A stretch of DNA of 64,000 nucleotides, taken from assembly GCF_000210295.1 (NCBI RefSeq), contig NC_026744.1, positions 1,240,001 through 1,304,000 on the forward strand, written 5' to 3'. The notes beneath the pieces are model-generated. The model was not told where the DNA came from, made no database searches, and worked only from the letters and a program-made list of their open reading frames with translations. The position numbers and the translations under genes are program-made. Of this stretch, positions 1 to 10,354 are shown piece by piece (the stretch's first letter is position 1; the number at the start of each line of letters is the position of its first letter). Origin of the DNA: Trypanosoma brucei gambiense DAL972 (taxonomy: Eukaryota; Euglenozoa; Kinetoplastea; Trypanosomatida; Trypanosomatidae).

Positions 1-729
1 ACGCACACAGGCACTACCATCATTGTACACGTTGTTTAATAAAACAACAGTTTAAGACGAGGAGGTAAAAGAGAATGTTGGATAATCAGCAAGAGTGTAA
101 TGCAAATAACCAGAAAGTAGAAAAAAATCAAGCACAGAAACGTGCACACGCATGTAGAGATAGCGAGGCAGGTAACATCTCCCCGCCCCTCACTTACAGC
201 TTCCCTGTCGCTTGCAGAACCTTCAAATCCAACAACCACACCATCCCACATCTCCATATCATCTGCCGTGGCCGTTGTCCAACCCCATCTCTCACCATGA
301 ACAACAAAGTGTGAATGTGTGAAAAGAGAAAAAGTTAACGCTGTTACGTAGCCAGTATCCCACAATATCAATAAACCAGTCATCCTCACTTTCTTTACCC
401 CTCCCCATCAACCGGGGGAAATGTGCACATGTGTGATGATTTTGTCAATAAAATCCGGCCCCCCACACCCATCCCATGCTCCGAGCAGAACTCGCGTCCG
501 TCAACTAAATATATGCTGTTACACATAACTGACCTTCCCAACTTCTCCCTCTTCATGTTAGTGGGCAACCTCATTCATCTCTTCTTCTAGGAGGAGCATA
601 CATAAGCGGTTTCCCCCGCTCCCACTATACCTCGGGCCTCCCCTTCATTCCTTCTTCACTTCCCTTATCCCCACGTAATTAGTTAGCACCGCATATGGCT
701 TTCCGCTAAACTTCCTCCCTTCGAGGACG
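1..729. other. Intergenic/UTR at left edge
   Basis: This stretch follows the stop codon of the YqgE-like gene on the minus strand. It should hold that gene's 3' UTR and, near the left edge, the start of the intergenic region of the next minus-strand gene. On the minus strand it carries T/C-rich runs (roughly 60-150) that fit a polypyrimidine tract for trans-splicing of a gene beyond the edge. A 115-codon minus-strand ORF here (ATG at 383) ends in a hydrophobic run that is simply this pyrimidine tract read as codons. I see no supported gene. Confidence 0.5.
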
Positions 730-2157
730 CTAAGCATCTGGTGGTGCATGCATGAAAGGCTTTTGGTTACCGGCCATAGAGGCAAATGGCTGACCCAACG
801 CACTGTATGCCCACGCCCACAGTGACGCACGACGCCAGCGATTCCTCTCTTCCATAGACGTAGCAGACGGTGCTTCATTACCTTCCCCTGTGGGTGACGG
901 ATCTGAGGCTACTGGTGAAGGACCATGCGTTCCCGCAAGGCGTGCAATGGTGAATACAAAATTATCCAATGCCGGGTCGTCGGTGCTCCCGCTTGCAGCC
1001 ACCCATGTGCCAGACTGCAGCTCCCCCTCCAACTGTTGAACTCCCCAACCACTAAAACCGCAGATCACAACAATATCTTTTGGGTCTGCGGTGCCATCCT
1101 CAATTTTTTGTTGAAGAGTGTCATAACTCCCATCGATCCATAAAGAGTGGGATAACGGAATGGCATCGTCAACATCAGGAATTCGGTGAAGTAACAACAT
1201 AGTAGAGTCGAAGGAGCCACGACTCACAGGCCCACCAATCATCACAGTATGATTGCATAGATGTTTGGCGAAAAGCGGATGGGCGCTGCTCAGCCTCATG
1301 GTCATACTGACGGGCATCAAAGCACCCTTATCGTTCTCCAGTGGCTTATTCAACACCAACGCAGCCGATTCATTCGGTGTGACACGCACGACGATCATGA
1401 CGGTATAACGAAAAAAGTCGTAGAGCTGTGGGTGTGCCAACAGCAACTGCGCTTTCTTTGGAGTGTCAAAGGTAGCCTTCTTGTTGCTGCTCCTATCGTC
1501 ACTTTCCTCCTCGCTTATCACACCTTCCTCACTGGAAGTATCCTTCGTTTCTGCCTTTCCCTCTGTATGTACGTCCTCCTCTGAAGTCCGGCTCACGCCC
1601 ATATCTTCGTAAGGGACACCCTCCAAAACCTCGGACAGTCCTCTAGTAAGCGAAAGGTGATGCATTCCCTCAACGGCACTAACCACAGTGAGCTTCGGCG
1701 TGGGAACGGACTTCACTTCCTCTGGGGGTGGTGCAACAGAATTGGAGTATTTCACAGCCGTATCAGTCACGTTGGCCAACTCCCTCAACGCGGCAAAGGC
1801 ATTGCCAATCTGCGTTGAGGTGAACGGTGTGCTCTCAAAGCTTTGTCGCAGAATGTCCACCATCGATGGTGACTTTGCCTCCATTCCAGTGTTGTTCGCA
1901 TCACCACCACCGTTATTGGCGAGAGGAATGAAGAACTCCCTCCCACCATTCAACCGCCGTACGAGTGCATCGACAAACACACGAGTTTCATGCCACCCAG
2001 AGAGTTTCGCTACATCCATAGGCACCCACTTTCCACAGCGGTGATCATATACACGACGTGGAGAACATGTGAGTGCAGTGCGCATCGCTACATCCTTTTC
2101 CACCTGCGACGCCTTTTTGTACAACTGCTTGTATACAGTGCGAACAATTTTCTCCAT
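730..2157 (-). CDS. YqgE/AlgH (DUF179) domain protein
   Basis: The product has 475 residues and starts at ATG. Residues about 230-410 show the YqgE/AlgH (UPF0301) pattern: an opening LLLAHPQLYDFF, then ALVLNKPL, then IGGPV, and the family hallmark GFSGWGVQQLEGEL followed by GTW near residues 367-385. A tryptophan/alanine-rich helix near 441-454 is also usual at the end of this family. The family is common in bacteria and plastids and its biochemical role is unknown. The N-terminal 90 residues (VYKQLYKKASQ..., with a conserved-looking W/R-rich section) are an extension that faintly recalls LYR-type helices. Residues 185-230 are acidic and probably disordered. It lies downstream of the small membrane-protein gene in the same polycistron. 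The domain call is firm; the function is unknown. Confidence 0.8.
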   Translation of the reverse strand: MEKIVRTVYKQLYKKASQVEKDVAMRTALTCSPRRVYDHRCGKWVPMDVAKLSGWHETRVFVDALVRRLNGGREFFIPLANNGGGDANNTGMEAKSPSMVDILRQSFESTPFTSTQIGNAFAALRELANVTDTAVKYSNSVAPPPEEVKSVPTPKLTVVSAVEGMHHLSLTRGLSEVLEGVPYEDMGVSRTSEEDVHTEGKAETKDTSSEEGVISEEESDDRSSNKKATFDTPKKAQLLLAHPQLYDFFRYTVMIVVRVTPNESAALVLNKPLENDKGALMPVSMTMRLSSAHPLFAKHLCNHTVMIGGPVSRGSFDSTMLLLHRIPDVDDAIPLSHSLWIDGSYDTLQQKIEDGTADPKDIVVICGFSGWGVQQLEGELQSGTWVAASGSTDDPALDNFVFTIARLAGTHGPSPVASDPSPTGEGNEAPSATSMEERNRWRRASLWAWAYSALGQPFASMAGNQKPFMHAPPDA

Positions 2158-2786
2158 CCTTTTGCTTGGTCCTTTTCCTCACACAACCTCGCCAGTCACC
2201 TACACTACTTGAGCAGAGGGAACCTGGCAGTTCTGCACGGTGGGGACATAAACGCCAAGTGCAGCGAAAAGACCACAACAGATGAGAAGTACGCCGAAGA
2301 GAAAAGGTACGCGTGCCACAATAAGTAAAGAGAAGAGCAGAACCGCTGGAAACGCCAGCAGATCACATTTCATAAAAGGAAAAAATATGTGATGATGAAA
2401 GGGACTACATAAAGTAGCAAAGGTGGAATAAACCGCAGAATCCCGCCCTCCCAATCCCCTTCTTTCGCTCTTGATACCGTAGCAAAGGCACCCCATCAAC
2501 AAAAAGAAGCACCAACGGTACGGTGTCCATCCCCGGAGCCCAGAACAGAATGTATTTATTTTGACGCTGTTGATCAGGTCGCAAGAGGTAAAGGAAAAAA
2601 ACAAGTAAAAACAAAGTAAAAGAGACCACGCAGGAAGTACACACTAAATTCTGGCGGGCGCACCTCATGCACATACACCTTCATAACAACGGACAGCACG
2701 TAGACTCTGATTCAAAATGTTGAAAAGCCAATAAAAATCCTGCTGGTTTGGGGAATATAACGATCCCTCCTATCTGCACGACGAAC

Positions 2787-3356
2787 CTAAACCATGCCCT
2801 CCGCAGGTTCCTCGGCTTCCTCATCGTTTACAACTACACGTTTAACGACTAAATTCATTGGATTGCCTTTACGCGATTCGCGTATGCTCGCGGCATTATC
2901 AATGAACCGCTGCTCCTCCCACGCTGACTCCAAAGAGCTCCAAAGCCGCCATGTCACAACAGCCATCATCGGTCCCACCGGAAGGAACATGCGATTGTGG
3001 TAAATGGTGAGGTAGAATCCCATTGCAGTAGATATGGAGGAAACACCGGTTAGACCAAAAATACTCCACTGATACAAGTAAACACTCCACGAGGCGCTTG
3101 TGTGCTCCTTTAGTAGCCGCGTGGACCCCTCTTTCGAAAGCGGGCCCCCCGCAGCAGCAGGAATCACATGTACATCAGTTCCCAAAGCGCTTGCTCTGGC
3201 GACACGTTGGCGATGATCCCGTTGACTGGTGAAATCCTCAAGAACGGACAACCGTGCCGCTCGCCGCACCTCCTCATACGTCAGCTTCGGTGCTGCAGGT
3301 CGTTTAATGGAAGGCGCAGGCGGAGCGCTGACGCTCATCTGGGAGGGTTGCTCCAT
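2787..3356 (-). CDS. Small two-helix membrane protein, unknown
   Basis: The product is 189 residues from the ATG at 3356. The ORF can be extended 10 codons to a TTG at 3386, but trypanosomes initiate at ATG, and an AG acceptor at 3375-3374 after a pyrimidine-rich stretch (minus strand) places the mRNA 5' end just before this ATG. The N-terminal 50 residues are rich in A/P/S. Two hydrophobic segments near residues 98-121 and 124-140 (VYLYQWSIFGLTGV..., FLPVGPMMAVVTW) suggest a hairpin membrane protein, followed by a charged, acidic C-terminus. I do not recognise a family. An organelle membrane protein is possible, but the sequence does not show which compartment. Confidence 0.7.
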   Translation of the reverse strand: MEQPSQMSVSAPPAPSIKRPAAPKLTYEEVRRAARLSVLEDFTSQRDHRQRVARASALGTDVHVIPAAAGGPLSKEGSTRLLKEHTSASWSVYLYQWSIFGLTGVSSISTAMGFYLTIYHNRMFLPVGPMMAVVTWRLWSSLESAWEEQRFIDNAASIRESRKGNPMNLVVKRVVVNDEEAEEPAEGMV

Positions 3357-4091
3357 GGCGTCACTGCGATAAACTTTTCGTATCAATATAGTGGGTAGAG
3401 AGCGGGGTGGGTATTAGGTAGGTGATGGATGGGAACGAGTGACGGTTAACCGAGTTAAAGGGCAACGCGGAAGCAAGCAAGACAGCCATGTGCTTCATTT
3501 TTAAAATATTACACAGAATACATTTCACTTCCACTGATCACAAAAAGAGCGTATGAATTCATACACGTCCGTAACAGCATGTTGTGCTTCCTCACCAATA
3601 CCACTAAATAACTCGACAGATTTGTTTGCGGTTGAACCCTCCTCAATCAGTCACCCCCATACATGGATGCGCTTCTTTTTTCTCATTCGCTTTGGAATGT
3701 GGGTTGCTACACGGAGCGCAGCGGCACCACGGCACCGCAACTCGATCGTGAATTTTCCGTAGGCAACACAGCACACTAGCGCAAACCAAACGAAACATGA
3801 GTTATGGCTGAACCCCACGCGAGATTCACCTAACAACATACGCTACCGAGGTGCCACACAACCAAACCCCGGTACATACTTGTACAAAGAAATAACCACC
3901 AGTTGAATGCAAAGGTCTTCGTTATCCACATTGTGGTACCGTACAGTGGTCCACACCATTTATTTTAGAAAAAAGCACAAAACCGCCCCTAATAAATCCA
4001 AACTCCTCACTTGTACGGAACGGTGAGTCCTTCCCACTGGGACTAACGGCAGTGCTAACCGTAGCCGTAACGTCCCACTTTCGTGTAACAT
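3357..4091. other. Intergenic region
   Basis: This region lies between two minus-strand genes and should hold the 3' UTR of the large coiled-coil gene and the 5' UTR of the 189-residue membrane protein. I see pyrimidine-rich tracts on both strands but no RNA gene, repeat or convincing short CDS. Confidence 0.5.
3374..3375 (-). promoter_or_regulatory. Predicted spliced-leader acceptor (AG)
   Basis: On the minus strand a C/T-rich stretch (about 3425-3390) ends in an AG at 3375-3374, 18 nt before the ATG at 3356. This supports that ATG and removes the TTG-started extension. Prediction by eye only. Confidence 0.4.
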
Positions 4092-6764
4092 CTACGGGTC
4101 AAAGGCTTGCGCAGTGAGGCGGCTCCCCTGCAGAAGTATGGTCTGCTTTTGTTCGAGATCCTTCTGCAGTAAGGCGAATTCCGATCTGCGTTCCACTACA
4201 GTACCCAATTCCCGCTTAAGGTGCTTCATTAGCTCCTGCACCTCGCCACGACGCCGCTGCAAGAGCTCGAAATCGTGACGCAAGATTGATTTTGCCCCTT
4301 CCAATTTTGCTATGCACAGCACCGCATCCAGCTGCTGAGACATCGTCTTCTCCTGCTCTGACATAAGTGATAGCAACTCCTCAAATAACTTCACCCAACG
4401 CCCATCCACTCCCCGCCGCGCCGTTGTGACACGCACACGCTCCTTCTCCACAGCATTATAGACATTGTCCCGTTGGCTGCGCAATGCCGCAAGGCGAGTA
4501 GCGAGGGTGTGACCCTTGTTAGCAATGTTTCGTAGGACACAGACGTTAGTTGAGGCGACAGGAAGCTGGGTCTGCCCAACCCCCGCGTGATCAGAACCTA
4601 TACCGGTAGCGGCAAAGTCACCGATCAATTCTTGAACTGAAAGCTCCTCGAAACCCCACTGAAGCAGTTCCCTTTGTTCATGTTCCCACGCTGTACGTGT
4701 AAGCTCCACGCTGGCTACGCGTGATTCCTGTAAAACGTGGTGCTGCCGCGCGCACTGAACAGCTTCTTGTAGCTTCTCACTGATTTGCTCGCGGAGCTCG
4801 CCACAACGTAACCGCGTGCCGCTCAACTCGTTTTGTCGTCTCTGCGTATCGTCAAGAAGCGACAAAACAACAGCCTCCTTCTCTTGTATACCCATGCGCA
4901 GATCAAGCGTATCATCCATTAGTAAGGACATCACACCCTCCGCCTGAGAACGAAGGGTTTTGTTCCATAATTTTTGACCTTCAAGTTGTTCTCGTATGGA
5001 ACTCTCCAACTTCCTGACGGATGCAACGACAAAATCGGCCCTGGATGTGCATATATTTTTTATTTCTTCCTTTTTTCTTGAAGTTTTGCTCTCGGAGTCA
5101 CGCAGCCGGCCCAGCTGGTCTCTCAACGTGTCCAGCTCCGCGCTATGAAGTTTCTCAAGACAACCCAGCTCCATCCCACAACGGCTCTGTTGCTCCACAT
5201 ATTGACTCCGCGCAACGCTGTCGTCGCTGGCCCTCACTGCCGCAGCCTTGCGATCGGCACATTCAATAGCTTCTAGCGTTAATTTTTGAAATCTCCGTGC
5301 AGCCTCATTGGCTTTTGTTGAAATGTCGTTCATGCGAGATTCCATTCGCTGTTTGGCAAGTTCACGAAGTTTTTCAGTCGCCTGCCGAAGTCCATCGCGT
5401 ACCTCTGTGGTTCTTTTGGACCTCTGCTGGGCGCGGTTGTTGAAAAAATCGAGGTATGTCGACGCCATCTCTCGGAAAAAGGTATTCAGCAGTTCCTTTC
5501 TCGCGGTCGCGTCCTGCAAATATGACAGCGTGTGATTATGCCGTACCTCACGAGCCACTTCATTGGTTTCTTTATGCAAGTAATCAACAACACTACCTGC
5601 AATTGACGCGAGTCTCTCCTTATTCCACTGCTGAAACAGACGGAGGGCGGCAGATATTTTCACCTCAATGTTGGTACCACCACCCGCCTCACTTTCGCTG
5701 TCATTAGCGTAGCTACTAGCAGACATTCTGTCCTCTTCATCAGTAAGGGCAACTAAAATTCCCTCCTCATCGAATCTATGGTTTTGTAGCAACAGCTCTC
5801 GCTGCTGCTGCATACGCTTTATTCTTTCTTGAGTGTTTTCTATACTGGTTGCAAACGATTTCAACTGACCTTGATACACTTCACTTGTTGCAACACTTAT
5901 CTCGTCAGATTGCTGTCTCAGTAAACGTATGGTATTCTCCTCAAGAGATTCAATGCGTTTCCGGTTCTGTTCCTCCAACGTTTGCCGTTCAGCAACCAAA
6001 GAAACCTCACCTGATTCAAGCTGCATTTCCTTCTGGATAATCGCAGTTTCCAGCTCTATTAGTTCAGTGTCTGACTTTATTTGAAGCAGGTTTATTTTAC
6101 TCTGAACCTCACGGAGCTCGATTTCAACCGCGTCCAACGACGCCAGAAGATCCCGCTGTTCAGCTCGCCGTCTTGCTTCTTCTTTGTTTACCTCCACAAC
6201 TTCCTCTTCCTCCCCCCACTTTGGTGCTTTTCGAGCCTCGGAGGAGGTTGATGTAGTTGGTTTCCGCCTAGACGGTACAGGACCCTCCAAAAAAGCCAAA
6301 GGGTCATCATCGTCGATATCCAATGTATCATTGTTTCCAACGCCACTTAGTAGAGACGCACCCCCTTCAGCACGCGTCGCCGCTCCTGTTGTCGACATTG
6401 GGGATGCCTGCCACCTTCCAGCTGTTGGGGCGAGAAATGACAAAGAATCTTCTTCCCTTTTAGTTGCTGACGTTTGTGGCAGGTCGTCGTCTAATTCCCA
6501 TGGAAGGGATTCCTTCGTCACCGCTTTTGCACCAGCTGTGGATTGGGACGCCACCTCCGACCCTTGTTGCCGCCGTCCAGCTCTTCTGCCAACTCGATTC
6601 TCCTCTCCAACAAAAGAAGCGCTTGCTGCAGCAGCGGATGTCTCCAGCGTTGGCACAGGTGTGGTGACTGAAGGGTTCGGTTGCTTTGCTAACGGTTTCG
6701 GCATCTGTGCCATCACGGCTTCAAGCGATTTCAGGTCATCCGCGAAGAGATCGTCAAAGTTCAT
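4092..6764 (-). CDS. Large coiled-coil protein, FBF1-like
   Basis: The product is 890 residues from the ATG at 6764 (MNFDDLFADDLKSLE). The ORF continues upstream to a TTG at 6917, but a pyrimidine tract and AG at 6804-6803 (minus strand) put the splice site between the upstream in-frame ATG (6869) and 6764. Residues 1-190 are low-complexity, with short acidic motifs such as WELDDDLP and DDDPLAFLEG. From about 190 to the end the protein is nearly all heptad coiled coil, rich in E, R, Q and L. This layout (disordered N-terminus with DDxL/F motifs, then a long C-terminal coiled coil containing EEQNRKRIESLEE) resembles Fas-binding factor 1, a transition-fibre protein of basal bodies. Coiled coils give weak homology signals, so the FBF1 link is tentative; an unrelated cytoskeletal protein is possible. 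Confidence 0.75.
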   Translation of the reverse strand: MNFDDLFADDLKSLEAVMAQMPKPLAKQPNPSVTTPVPTLETSAAAASASFVGEENRVGRRAGRRQQGSEVASQSTAGAKAVTKESLPWELDDDLPQTSATKREEDSLSFLAPTAGRWQASPMSTTGAATRAEGGASLLSGVGNNDTLDIDDDDPLAFLEGPVPSRRKPTTSTSSEARKAPKWGEEEEVVEVNKEEARRRAEQRDLLASLDAVEIELREVQSKINLLQIKSDTELIELETAIIQKEMQLESGEVSLVAERQTLEEQNRKRIESLEENTIRLLRQQSDEISVATSEVYQGQLKSFATSIENTQERIKRMQQQRELLLQNHRFDEEGILVALTDEEDRMSASSYANDSESEAGGGTNIEVKISAALRLFQQWNKERLASIAGSVVDYLHKETNEVAREVRHNHTLSYLQDATARKELLNTFFREMASTYLDFFNNRAQQRSKRTTEVRDGLRQATEKLRELAKQRMESRMNDISTKANEAARRFQKLTLEAIECADRKAAAVRASDDSVARSQYVEQQSRCGMELGCLEKLHSAELDTLRDQLGRLRDSESKTSRKKEEIKNICTSRADFVVASVRKLESSIREQLEGQKLWNKTLRSQAEGVMSLLMDDTLDLRMGIQEKEAVVLSLLDDTQRRQNELSGTRLRCGELREQISEKLQEAVQCARQHHVLQESRVASVELTRTAWEHEQRELLQWGFEELSVQELIGDFAATGIGSDHAGVGQTQLPVASTNVCVLRNIANKGHTLATRLAALRSQRDNVYNAVEKERVRVTTARRGVDGRWVKLFEELLSLMSEQEKTMSQQLDAVLCIAKLEGAKSILRHDFELLQRRRGEVQELMKHLKRELGTVVERRSEFALLQKDLEQKQTILLQGSRLTAQAFDP

Positions 6765-7492
6765 CGTCAGTCCCACCAAACCGCGGACTTCTAGACAAAC
6801 AGCTATGTGAAGAAATAAAAGAGAGGAGGAGATATTCTTTAAAAATAGAAGACACCTGGAGGTGAACATGCAACCGTGTTGCGGAAGTAAAACTTCTAGG
6901 AAAGCATAGCACAACAAAAGTACACCGTGACGCCCCCAATGTAACGTCGCAAGCCCTCATACCGTGAAAAAGAACGAACCTCCTCGTCCGTCCTCCCCCG
7001 AGACTGTCCATTACACGCCCACTAATGGAGGTGAGGACACCGATATCTACATACTCACATATTCACCATTTCATATTGTTTGTACGTATGCAACACATTT
7101 CCTTTCATTCAAGTCATTCAATGTAAATCCACACACACAGACAGTGTGGGATGCCCTTCAGCAAGATACTGGAAGAAGATCAGATGATTAAAATGCCATG
7201 AGTGATTGTTTGAACATAAGTCGGCAGCAAAAATAAAGCATGACGCAGAAAACAACAAAAAACAGAATAAGGGGAATAAAATAGTGAGTGTCTTGAAAGG
7301 CAGTGTACAAAGCAGTGGGGGAAAAAATGTCACATCAAACACTTCAGCACACTACCGTAAGCGTGAACAGAGTGAGGGAACATCATCTAAATATAACGGC
7401 AGTAAGGCGTTCATAGCATGCAAAGGTTCGACCACGCAGCGACAATACTTTATAAACTCACTCACGTGGGTGTCTCCTGGGACATAGAAGCG
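6765..7492. other. Intergenic region
   Basis: This region holds the 3' UTR of the BBOF1-like gene (stop at 7493) and the 5' UTR of the FBF1-like gene. It is A/T-rich, with T/C-rich runs on the minus strand. No RNA gene or repeat is evident. Confidence 0.5.
6803..6804 (-). promoter_or_regulatory. Predicted spliced-leader acceptor (AG)
   Basis: The minus strand reads TCTCCTCCTCTCTTTTATTT, then CTTCACATAG, ending at 6803. The AG sits 38 nt before the ATG at 6764, which supports the shorter start of the FBF1-like gene. Confidence 0.5.
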
Positions 7493-9193
7493 TCAGTTAG
7501 CTGTGACTGGCTCCGGTTCATCGACGTTTTCACCACCGGTCTTAGACAAAGGCTGATAACATGTCTGATTGATAAAGAAGAGCAACGCTTTTATTATCTT
7601 TTCCTTATCATCCCACGACAGGTCGTTCAGATACACCCCCTTACCGTCTTCGCCGAGGTTTATGTGTAATCTGCTATCCACGTTCTCTACAGTACCTCTA
7701 ACGGGTGCGTCCTGCGTTGGCTTGGTACCATTACTATGGGCACGCCGCAGAGGCGCAGGTCTTTCCTGTCGGGCCTGCTTACCAGCGGCTGAAGTAGCGG
7801 ATGCGCAAACCTCCTGAACAGGAGGTGGGGGTGCAGGAACGCACGGACTATGTGGCTGCAATCTAGTCTCTCCTGTGGATGCAGACAAAACCGCTGAGTT
7901 CCGTGAACTTAGGTTTGGCTCCGCTTGCTGTGCCTTTTGAGGTGGGGACAGTTGCGGAAGTTTAGAGCTAAAACTAGCGCACTGTTTCAGCGTCGAGTTA
8001 GAATGCAGCGACATACTTGGCGACGTGTGACTTGTTGAATGTGGCGTGTTCCCCCTATTTTTCGAAGACTTTGTACGCATCTTGCGCACATCATTTAACG
8101 CAACATAGAAAAATTTTTCCAAGTCAGACCTCTGTTCTACAATTTTTGACGCAGCATACCTCATCCGCTGCAGCTCGGTTCGGTGGCATCGCAGCGAGCT
8201 CTGTGTCTCCGCAAGTGCCTTTTCCAGCGCCTGAATTTTCCCCTCATACTGGCGGGAAAGCTCTTCACGAAGCGATTTCTTCTCCTGCAAAAGCTCCTTC
8301 ACGTGCTGTTCCAACCGCTGTGTCTTCATTTGCATTTCACATGAACGTTTGTTGCTATTAGCAATGCGCCGAAGAGCCTCCTCACATGCGTGCTGATGCA
8401 AGTCCCCTTTTCTCCGCTCGTCCACAAACTCTGCAGCTTTCATCGTTGTCAACTGCATCAACTCGTCAATATCCTTGACGAGACGGGTGCGCTCCTCCTG
8501 CAGTTCCCTGTAGTTCTTCAAAAGTTCATGAGATTTCTTCTCCAACAGCAGCGAAGATTCATGTTCCACACGCGCCTGATGGGACTCACGCATCGTCTCC
8601 TCAAGTGCAAGTAGTCGCATTTTTCGGTCGACTGTCTGAAACCGGAGAGCTGAAAGTTCGCTTTCGTGCCGAGCGGTCATTTCTTCTATTTGGTCACGCA
8701 GCCGCTGTACCTCCAAGCGGCTCTCTTCGCGAAGGTGTATGCTCCGTGCACAGGCCCGCATCTCAGTCTGTAATCGCTGCGTTAGTGCTGCATACTGAGC
8801 AACCTGTTCGTCGCGCTCACCCAACATCTGAGTATATTGCCTCCGAACAGCCTCCGTAGCTTCATTACCCTCGTGTTGGAGTCGGTTTATTTCATTCTGT
8901 TGCTCCATCACAGTATTCCGTGCCTCTTCCAACTTTTCCTTGAGGTGCTCCACCACCTTGATAGACTCCTCTTCCTGCCTCTGCAATTCCAACCGTAGCT
9001 GCTCATTCTCTCGGGCCATAACCTCACAGCTGCGGGCGTAATCATTCATTGCCGCCTTAGCAACGCGCAGATCAACGTTGGCAAAAGTGGAGATAACAGT
9101 ATCGCCGCTTGGAACTGCATTGGTGCGCTGCGGAGCCTCCGGCGTGGAGAGTCGATTCCGCCGCCCCGAACCCGGGGATACTCTAGACTGCAT
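7493..9193 (-). CDS. Coiled-coil protein, basal body-orientation factor 1-like (DUF4515)
   Basis: The product is 566 residues from the ATG at 9193 (MQSRVSPGSG). The ORF opens seven codons earlier at GTG, which is not used as a start in trypanosomes. Residues about 40-370 are a continuous coiled coil beginning with VDLRVAKAAMNDYARSCE. The coiled coil ends in KIVEQRSDLEKFFYVALNDV (near residues 343-362), which resembles the conserved end of the BBOF1/CCDC176 DUF4515 region (ERTEVERFFLDAL-like). After that comes a Ser/Pro-rich linker, then a conserved-looking C-terminal block containing LHINLGEDGKGVYLNDLSWD. BBOF1 proteins act on cilia/basal bodies, so an axonemal or basal-body role is inferred. 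The gene lies directly upstream of the FBF1-like gene in the same transcription unit. Confidence 0.75.
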   Translation of the reverse strand: MQSRVSPGSGRRNRLSTPEAPQRTNAVPSGDTVISTFANVDLRVAKAAMNDYARSCEVMARENEQLRLELQRQEEESIKVVEHLKEKLEEARNTVMEQQNEINRLQHEGNEATEAVRRQYTQMLGERDEQVAQYAALTQRLQTEMRACARSIHLREESRLEVQRLRDQIEEMTARHESELSALRFQTVDRKMRLLALEETMRESHQARVEHESSLLLEKKSHELLKNYRELQEERTRLVKDIDELMQLTTMKAAEFVDERRKGDLHQHACEEALRRIANSNKRSCEMQMKTQRLEQHVKELLQEKKSLREELSRQYEGKIQALEKALAETQSSLRCHRTELQRMRYAASKIVEQRSDLEKFFYVALNDVRKMRTKSSKNRGNTPHSTSHTSPSMSLHSNSTLKQCASFSSKLPQLSPPQKAQQAEPNLSSRNSAVLSASTGETRLQPHSPCVPAPPPPVQEVCASATSAAGKQARQERPAPLRRAHSNGTKPTQDAPVRGTVENVDSRLHINLGEDGKGVYLNDLSWDDKEKIIKALLFFINQTCYQPLSKTGGENVDEPEPVTAN

Positions 9194-10354
9194 TGTCTTG
9201 TTAACAGAATTCACAAGCTTTCTACCACTCCTATTTCCTTCTTAACCCGTGAAGCTCCCCTGCTACTGTTCTGCTTCCGCTTTTTCGTGACTCAAATACG
9301 TGTTTTCTCCCCTTTGAAGCACCGCTTCCGCGCCCTCCTTTACAGATCCAAAAGGGAGAGACCTAACTGAAAAAAGGTAGAATCTTTCTCGCACCAACAC
9401 AATGGGTGCAACCACCACAAACTGCTTTTGTAGAATTCCTACGCACACTACCACACACCTCGTAATTCAGGTGCAAATAATAAAGAAAGAATTGACGCGC
9501 GAAAGCGTGGCACCATCAAGCAAAAGGAGAAGTCGGGAAAATGGACGCAAGAGGAAGAAAGGGCGGAAAAACAATGCAAGACAACGGATGCAGGGAACCA
9601 CTAGGGAACACATGCAAAGGGGAAGGGAAAAAGGAGAAGTGGTCATGCTCCTTTTTCAAGTATTCTTTTGCGGCAGCAAAATAAGTGAACTGATCCATAT
9701 TCCCAAAAGTGGATGTAAAAAAAAAAAAACGTAGTCGTATCGAGGGAAGGGCTCCCCTAGGACATGAGAACAAGAATTAAAAGAACGAGAAGGCTAAAGT
9801 TGATTTTTAAAAAAAGTATGTAACACTTGTTACCCCCTCTTTTCAGCTGCTCGCACTCACGCCACACCCGCCTTACACATTACTTCTTCCCCGCCTCCCC
9901 CTCCACGGGTTTTTCCTTAAATGCCGCTGCCCCACTTCCAGTGTGGAGGCCGTCACCTTCTGCCATGAACGGGATCTGCACCGGTGGCTGTGTTACTACC
10001 TAATTCGTTTTCCGTAATTCTTACGATGAAGGTATGGAAACAATAAGCGCCTTTCGTCGGAGCCTGTGCCAGTGGGTTCCAAGGCTGTCAGAGAACCTTA
10101 TTTACCATAGGAGGTATCGCAATGCGTTAATCTTTTAACCATGTTGCCCTGGGACCATTGCAAACACCATTTCAGTATCCCGACGGGGGTGGTGACACTT
10201 ACCCTTCTTCCTCGTGAGCACATTACGGAACCCTATGGCACTACAATGATGTGTCACGGGTCGTCAGGATCCCACTACATTACACTAATGGATATCAACC
10301 CCCCCCCCAAAAAAAAAGGAGCAACCAGCTCGGTTTACCTTAACAGTGTTGCGT
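9194..10354. other. Intergenic region, 1.2 kb
   Basis: This holds the 3' UTR of the CCDC124-like gene and the 5' UTR of the BBOF1-like gene. A minus-strand tract TTCTTTCTTTATTATTT near 9476-9493, followed within about 20 nt by AG, is a possible splice acceptor for the latter. A C-run followed by an A-run lies at 10299-10318. I see no supported gene or structured RNA. Confidence 0.45.
10299..10318 (+). repeat. Homopolymer junction C(10)A(9-10)
   Basis: A run of about ten C residues is followed directly by nine to ten A residues, in the 3' UTR side of the CCDC124-like gene. Low-complexity sequence; length is likely to vary between strains. Confidence 0.6.

Noticed and set aside
36..389. Minus-strand ORF at the left edge with a hydrophobic C-terminus
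   Set aside because: The hydrophobic part is a translated polypyrimidine tract in UTR sequence, and the first codon of the longest form is GTG. There is no recognisable protein pattern.
6184..6810. 208-codon plus-strand ORF
   Set aside because: It is antisense to the N-terminal low-complexity part of the FBF1-like gene, against the direction of transcription.
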